A DNA stretch of 64,000 nt from Thiobaca trueperi (GTDB taxonomy: Bacteria > Pseudomonadota > Gammaproteobacteria > Chromatiales > Chromatiaceae): NCBI RefSeq assembly GCF_004342175.1, contig NZ_SMAO01000003.1, positions 1 through 64,000 on the forward strand, in the 5' to 3' direction. A program made the position numbers and the translations under genes. Each line of letters opens with the position of its first letter. The stretch's first letter is position 1. The notes beneath the pieces were generated by a model. It saw only the letters and a list, made by a program, of their open reading frames with translations. It had not been told where the DNA came from and did no database searches. Positions 61,427 through 64,000 of this stretch are shown one piece after another.

Positions 61427-64000
61427 CTACAACTGCCGCAGCTCGAACAACAGCCCATCGGCCTCGCGCCGGGCGGATTCCTCGCTCATCTCCCGCGCCC
61501 AGACCGCCAGCAGATCGCGCAGACGCCCGCCGTCCTCTGCGCCACAGGTCGCGAGAGACTGGCGCGCCGCCGGCAGCCCGCCGCGCCGATACGCCAGCAG
61601 CAGTCCGTGCAGACGGTCCCAGTCGGTCTGTGGCGCTTCCAGGCGGCGCGGATCGCGCTCTTCGGGTCGCGTCAGGCGCAGTCTGGCGCCCTTGCGGGCC
61701 AGTGGGGCGGCGAATCCCTGCTCCTCCGCTCGGGCATTGCGGGTGCGGCGACCGCTGGTTTCCTGGTTGACGCCAATGAATCGCTGCCCCGGTTCGATGC
61801 GGTAGCCGCCGGGCTTGCTTTCCAGACGAACTGTCATGGATTTTGACAGGCTCAACACCTCGTCATAGGGGATGTCGGCCAGTCCATAAATCCCATAGAG
61901 CGTCAGGGCCATGGCGGTCTCGGGGTCGAGATCGTCGATCTTCAGCCGTCCTTCGGTGATGCGCTGGATCTGGCTCTCCGCGACCACACGGCTGGCCTCG
62001 TTCATCGCCCGCAGCGGCGAGACCGGTTCGTCGCCGTCCATGACGGGCCAGTGTTGGGACAGCACATGCAGCGCCCGTCCGTAAGCGGCGACCATCTCAT
62101 CGACCACGCTGAGTTTGAGCGGGGCGAACTCGCGCAGACCATGGATCACGGCGGCGCGGATCCGGTGCTGGACGCCCTGACCGCCGAGACCGGTCCAGGA
62201 GGCGGGATCCTTCGTCTCCAATGGACGCTTGCGGCAGGCGATAAAAATCGAACTGGCGGCGGCAGCCAGGTCCTTCTGGTGCATGGAATTGGCGCCTTCC
62301 GACTCGACCGGGAAGGAAGCGGTGATCTGCCAGCCTGACTCGATCAGCGACCGGGTCAGGGTCTCCCAGGCCTCCTGCGTCTTGTGGGTGAACATCAGGG
62401 TCAGGATGCCGTCGTCGCGCAACACCCGTCGGCATTCGCGGAAGATTTCGGCCATCAGACGTTCGTATTCAGCGGCGGCGGCCCTGGCGCTCGGGTGACG
62501 CGCCCGGTTGGCGACCGCTTCGGACTGCTTGTCGGTCAGACGCCGACCGAAGAGATCGGGATAGAGATCGCGCAGGGTGCGCCGCTGCCAGACATAGAAG
62601 AAATCCGACAGCTCGGCGTACTGCACATTGTTGTAATAGGGCGGGTCCATGCAGACCAGATCGACCGTCCCATCGGCGACCTCGGGCAGATGGGCCGCCG
62701 TACCCTGGCGGATGGTCAGCGGCGGCTGACCGCCAGTGGCGGCATGGAGCGGCGCGACCAGTTCGGCGATCCCCTGATAGGCATCCACCACCTGTGACAG
62801 CCCCCAGGCCGCACCCGAGCTGGGTCCGGTGAAGATCATCTCGCCGAAGGTCCATTGGATGGCAAAGTTGTGGCGGCTGAAGGTGCCCTTGACCACGCCA
62901 CGGGTGAATTCCCAGCGTGTGTGTTTGCTGTTGTAATCCAGACCCTTGTCGATGCCAAACTGAAGATAGGTCACGACTGCGCGTCCGCGCTCCGCGCCCA
63001 GCCCGGCCAGAATCGCCGGTTTGAGCTGGTTCAGCCCGTTGATCAGAAGCAGATGGCCGAGCAACTGGCGTGGGGTGAACATGTCACACCAGCGCCGCTC
63101 GCCATATACCCGATGACCCCGGTCATAGTTCGAGATGCGATCAAAGCCTTCCGTGGGAATCAAACCCGTTGCCTCCCAGTCATCCCAATTTGCCGCCAAC
63201 CGTGCCCGCGCTGACTCCAGTGCCGCGAGATCGCGCTCATTCGGCGCGCGGAAAAAGCGGACTTTTTCAGTCTTGATCTGACCGGCCTGTGCCCCGCTGC
63301 GGTAACGCAGCGGCTGACCGTGACGGTCGAGTCGGGGCTGAAGCCGCTCGGCGACGATGGCATACAGACGGTCGGTCCAGGCGCCATGCGGCGATTCGCC
63401 GCGCGCCTGACGTTTGATCTCGTCGCCGTCGATGGCCTGGCGACAGTGTGGACAGGCGCCGACGCCTCGGTTGACGAAGGCCGCCTGCGGATCCTCGCCG
63501 TCCGGCCCCCGACCCTGCTGGATGCGATAGGTCTCGAACGAGACGCGAGCGCCGCTGGCGCGGCCATCGGCAATCACGCGCACGCCCCAGGGATTGGCGG
63601 CATCCTTCGACAGCCAGCAGGTATTCAGCAGCGGCGCCTCGCCGCCGCAGTGAGGACAGATGACCTGACGGACATAGAGCAGCGCCCGGTGATCGTGTTC
63701 CGGGACATCGAATTGCGGCAGCAGATCCGGGCAATGCCGCAGATGTTCGCGCAGCCGCACCCGCTCGGATTCAGGGAGCGGCGAGAAGGGCGCAAGCCCC
63801 GCCATGCCGTCCTCGACCTGATCGAGCAGCTTCCGGCCCCAGCGCCGAATGTCATCCGCCAGATCCGGCCCGAAGCGTGCGGGATAGTCCAGGGTGGCGT
63901 AGAGAATGGTCGCGGCGACCGGGTTGAGCTCGTTGGACACCACGGTATGACCGAGCCGCAGCGCCTCGAATGGAATCGAACCGCCCCCCGAGGTGGGATC
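61427..64000 (-). CDS. DUF1156-type DNA methyltransferase, N-terminus beyond the window
   Basis: At least 857 residues of a large adenine-type DNA methyltransferase, open to the window edge. The first visible residues read DPTSGGGSIPFEALRLG (a SAM-binding motif) then SNELNPVAATI. A Cys-rich zinc-binding pair follows (ICPHCGGEAP and GACPHCRQA), then the catalytic VCMDPPYYNNVQYAELSDFFYVW and DDGILTLMFTHKTQEAW. This layout matches DUF1156 proteins, which often lie with DUF499 ATPases and helicases in predicted phage-defence islands. It probably starts a short distance to the right of the window. The 107-base gap to kdsD holds no gene. Confidence 0.85.
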   Translation of the reverse strand, partial: DPTSGGGSIPFEALRLGHTVVSNELNPVAATILYATLDYPARFGPDLADDIRRWGRKLLDQVEDGMAGLAPFSPLPESERVRLREHLRHCPDLLPQFDVPEHDHRALLYVRQVICPHCGGEAPLLNTCWLSKDAANPWGVRVIADGRASGARVSFETYRIQQGRGPDGEDPQAAFVNRGVGACPHCRQAIDGDEIKRQARGESPHGAWTDRLYAIVAERLQPRLDRHGQPLRYRSGAQAGQIKTEKVRFFRAPNERDLAALESARARLAANWDDWEATGLIPTEGFDRISNYDRGHRVYGERRWCDMFTPRQLLGHLLLINGLNQLKPAILAGLGAERGRAVVTYLQFGIDKGLDYNSKHTRWEFTRGVVKGTFSRHNFAIQWTFGEMIFTGPSSGAAWGLSQVVDAYQGIAELVAPLHAATGGQPPLTIRQGTAAHLPEVADGTVDLVCMDPPYYNNVQYAELSDFFYVWQRRTLRDLYPDLFGRRLTDKQSEAVANRARHPSARAAAAEYERLMAEIFRECRRVLRDDGILTLMFTHKTQEAWETLTRSLIESGWQITASFPVESEGANSMHQKDLAAAASSIFIACRKRPLETKDPASWTGLGGQGVQHRIRAAVIHGLREFAPLKLSVVDEMVAAYGRALHVLSQHWPVMDGDEPVSPLRAMNEASRVVAESQIQRITEGRLKIDDLDPETAMALTLYGIYGLADIPYDEVLSLSKSMTVRLESKPGGYRIEPGQRFIGVNQETSGRRTRNARAEEQGFAAPLARKGARLRLTRPEERDPRRLEAPQTDWDRLHGLLLAYRRGGLPAARQSLATCGAEDGGRLRDLLAVWAREMSEESARREADGLLFELRQL

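Overview
The window is a GC-rich chromosomal stretch of a gammaproteobacterium. Gene content and order (yicC-gmk-rpoZ-spoT beside rph/rdgB/yggS/proC/yggT, and kdsD-kdsC-lptCAB-rpoN-hpf-ptsN with hprK, rapZ and an EIIA-Man protein) and the style of the short repeats fit the Chromatiales, probably a Chromatiaceae-like purple sulfur bacterium. This placement is inferred from family knowledge, not from a search. No rRNA, tRNA, CRISPR array or complete insertion sequence was seen.

Layout. 0-0.9 kb: a low-GC orphan gene, a non-coding stretch with clustered CTAG sites, and a frameshifted OsmC-like relic. 0.9-9.8 kb: a minus-strand cluster SWIM protein - DUF5691 - MoxR ATPase - DUF5682 - VWA protein. 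It is split by a block holding a BrnA-like antitoxin without a toxin, a second diverged copy of the moxR 3' end, a small secreted protein and three palindromic repeats. 10-14.6 kb: a GT4 glycosyltransferase, a secreted protein with two trypsin-like domains (the second has Glu where the catalytic Ser should be), and a small exported protein. 14.7-20.6 kb: a complete mrp (A/B fused, C, D, E, F, G) cation/proton antiporter operon, followed by an FHA-EAL protein. 21.7-34.5 kb: moaE, nnrU, a YaiI protein, DUF2288, glgB/glgC (divergent), thiS-thiG, a sugar epimerase with two glycosyltransferases, an isolated hypB, and radC. 34.5-46.2 kb: coaBC-dut, argB, two tandem DUF4124 paralogues, pyrE, a TauE/SafE-like protein, and yggU-yggT-proC-yggS-rdgB-rph with a protein kinase. 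46.2-50.4 kb: yicC-gmk-rpoZ-spoT. 50.5-61.3 kb: a long minus-strand run kdsD-kdsC-lptC-lptA-lptB-rpoN-hpf / ptsN-hprK-rapZ-EIIA-HPr-EI, a regulatory phosphotransferase chain with no sugar permease, next to lipopolysaccharide and sigma-54 functions. 61.4 kb to the end: the 3' part of a DUF1156-type DNA methyltransferase that runs off the window and may mark the edge of a defence island.

The strongest signals outside genes are mobile palindromes. Eight copies of a roughly 85-bp element with TA-flanked AACCGCG.C terminal inverted repeats behave like a MITE. One pair sits inside another repeat whose uninterrupted version is also in the window, copies form the stop codons of spoT and yggS, and one lies immediately before the mrpA start codon. 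A separate repeat exists in two copies whose central core is inverted between copies. The best candidate for an incompletely described system is the MoxR/VWA/SWIM/DUF5682/DUF5691 cluster.
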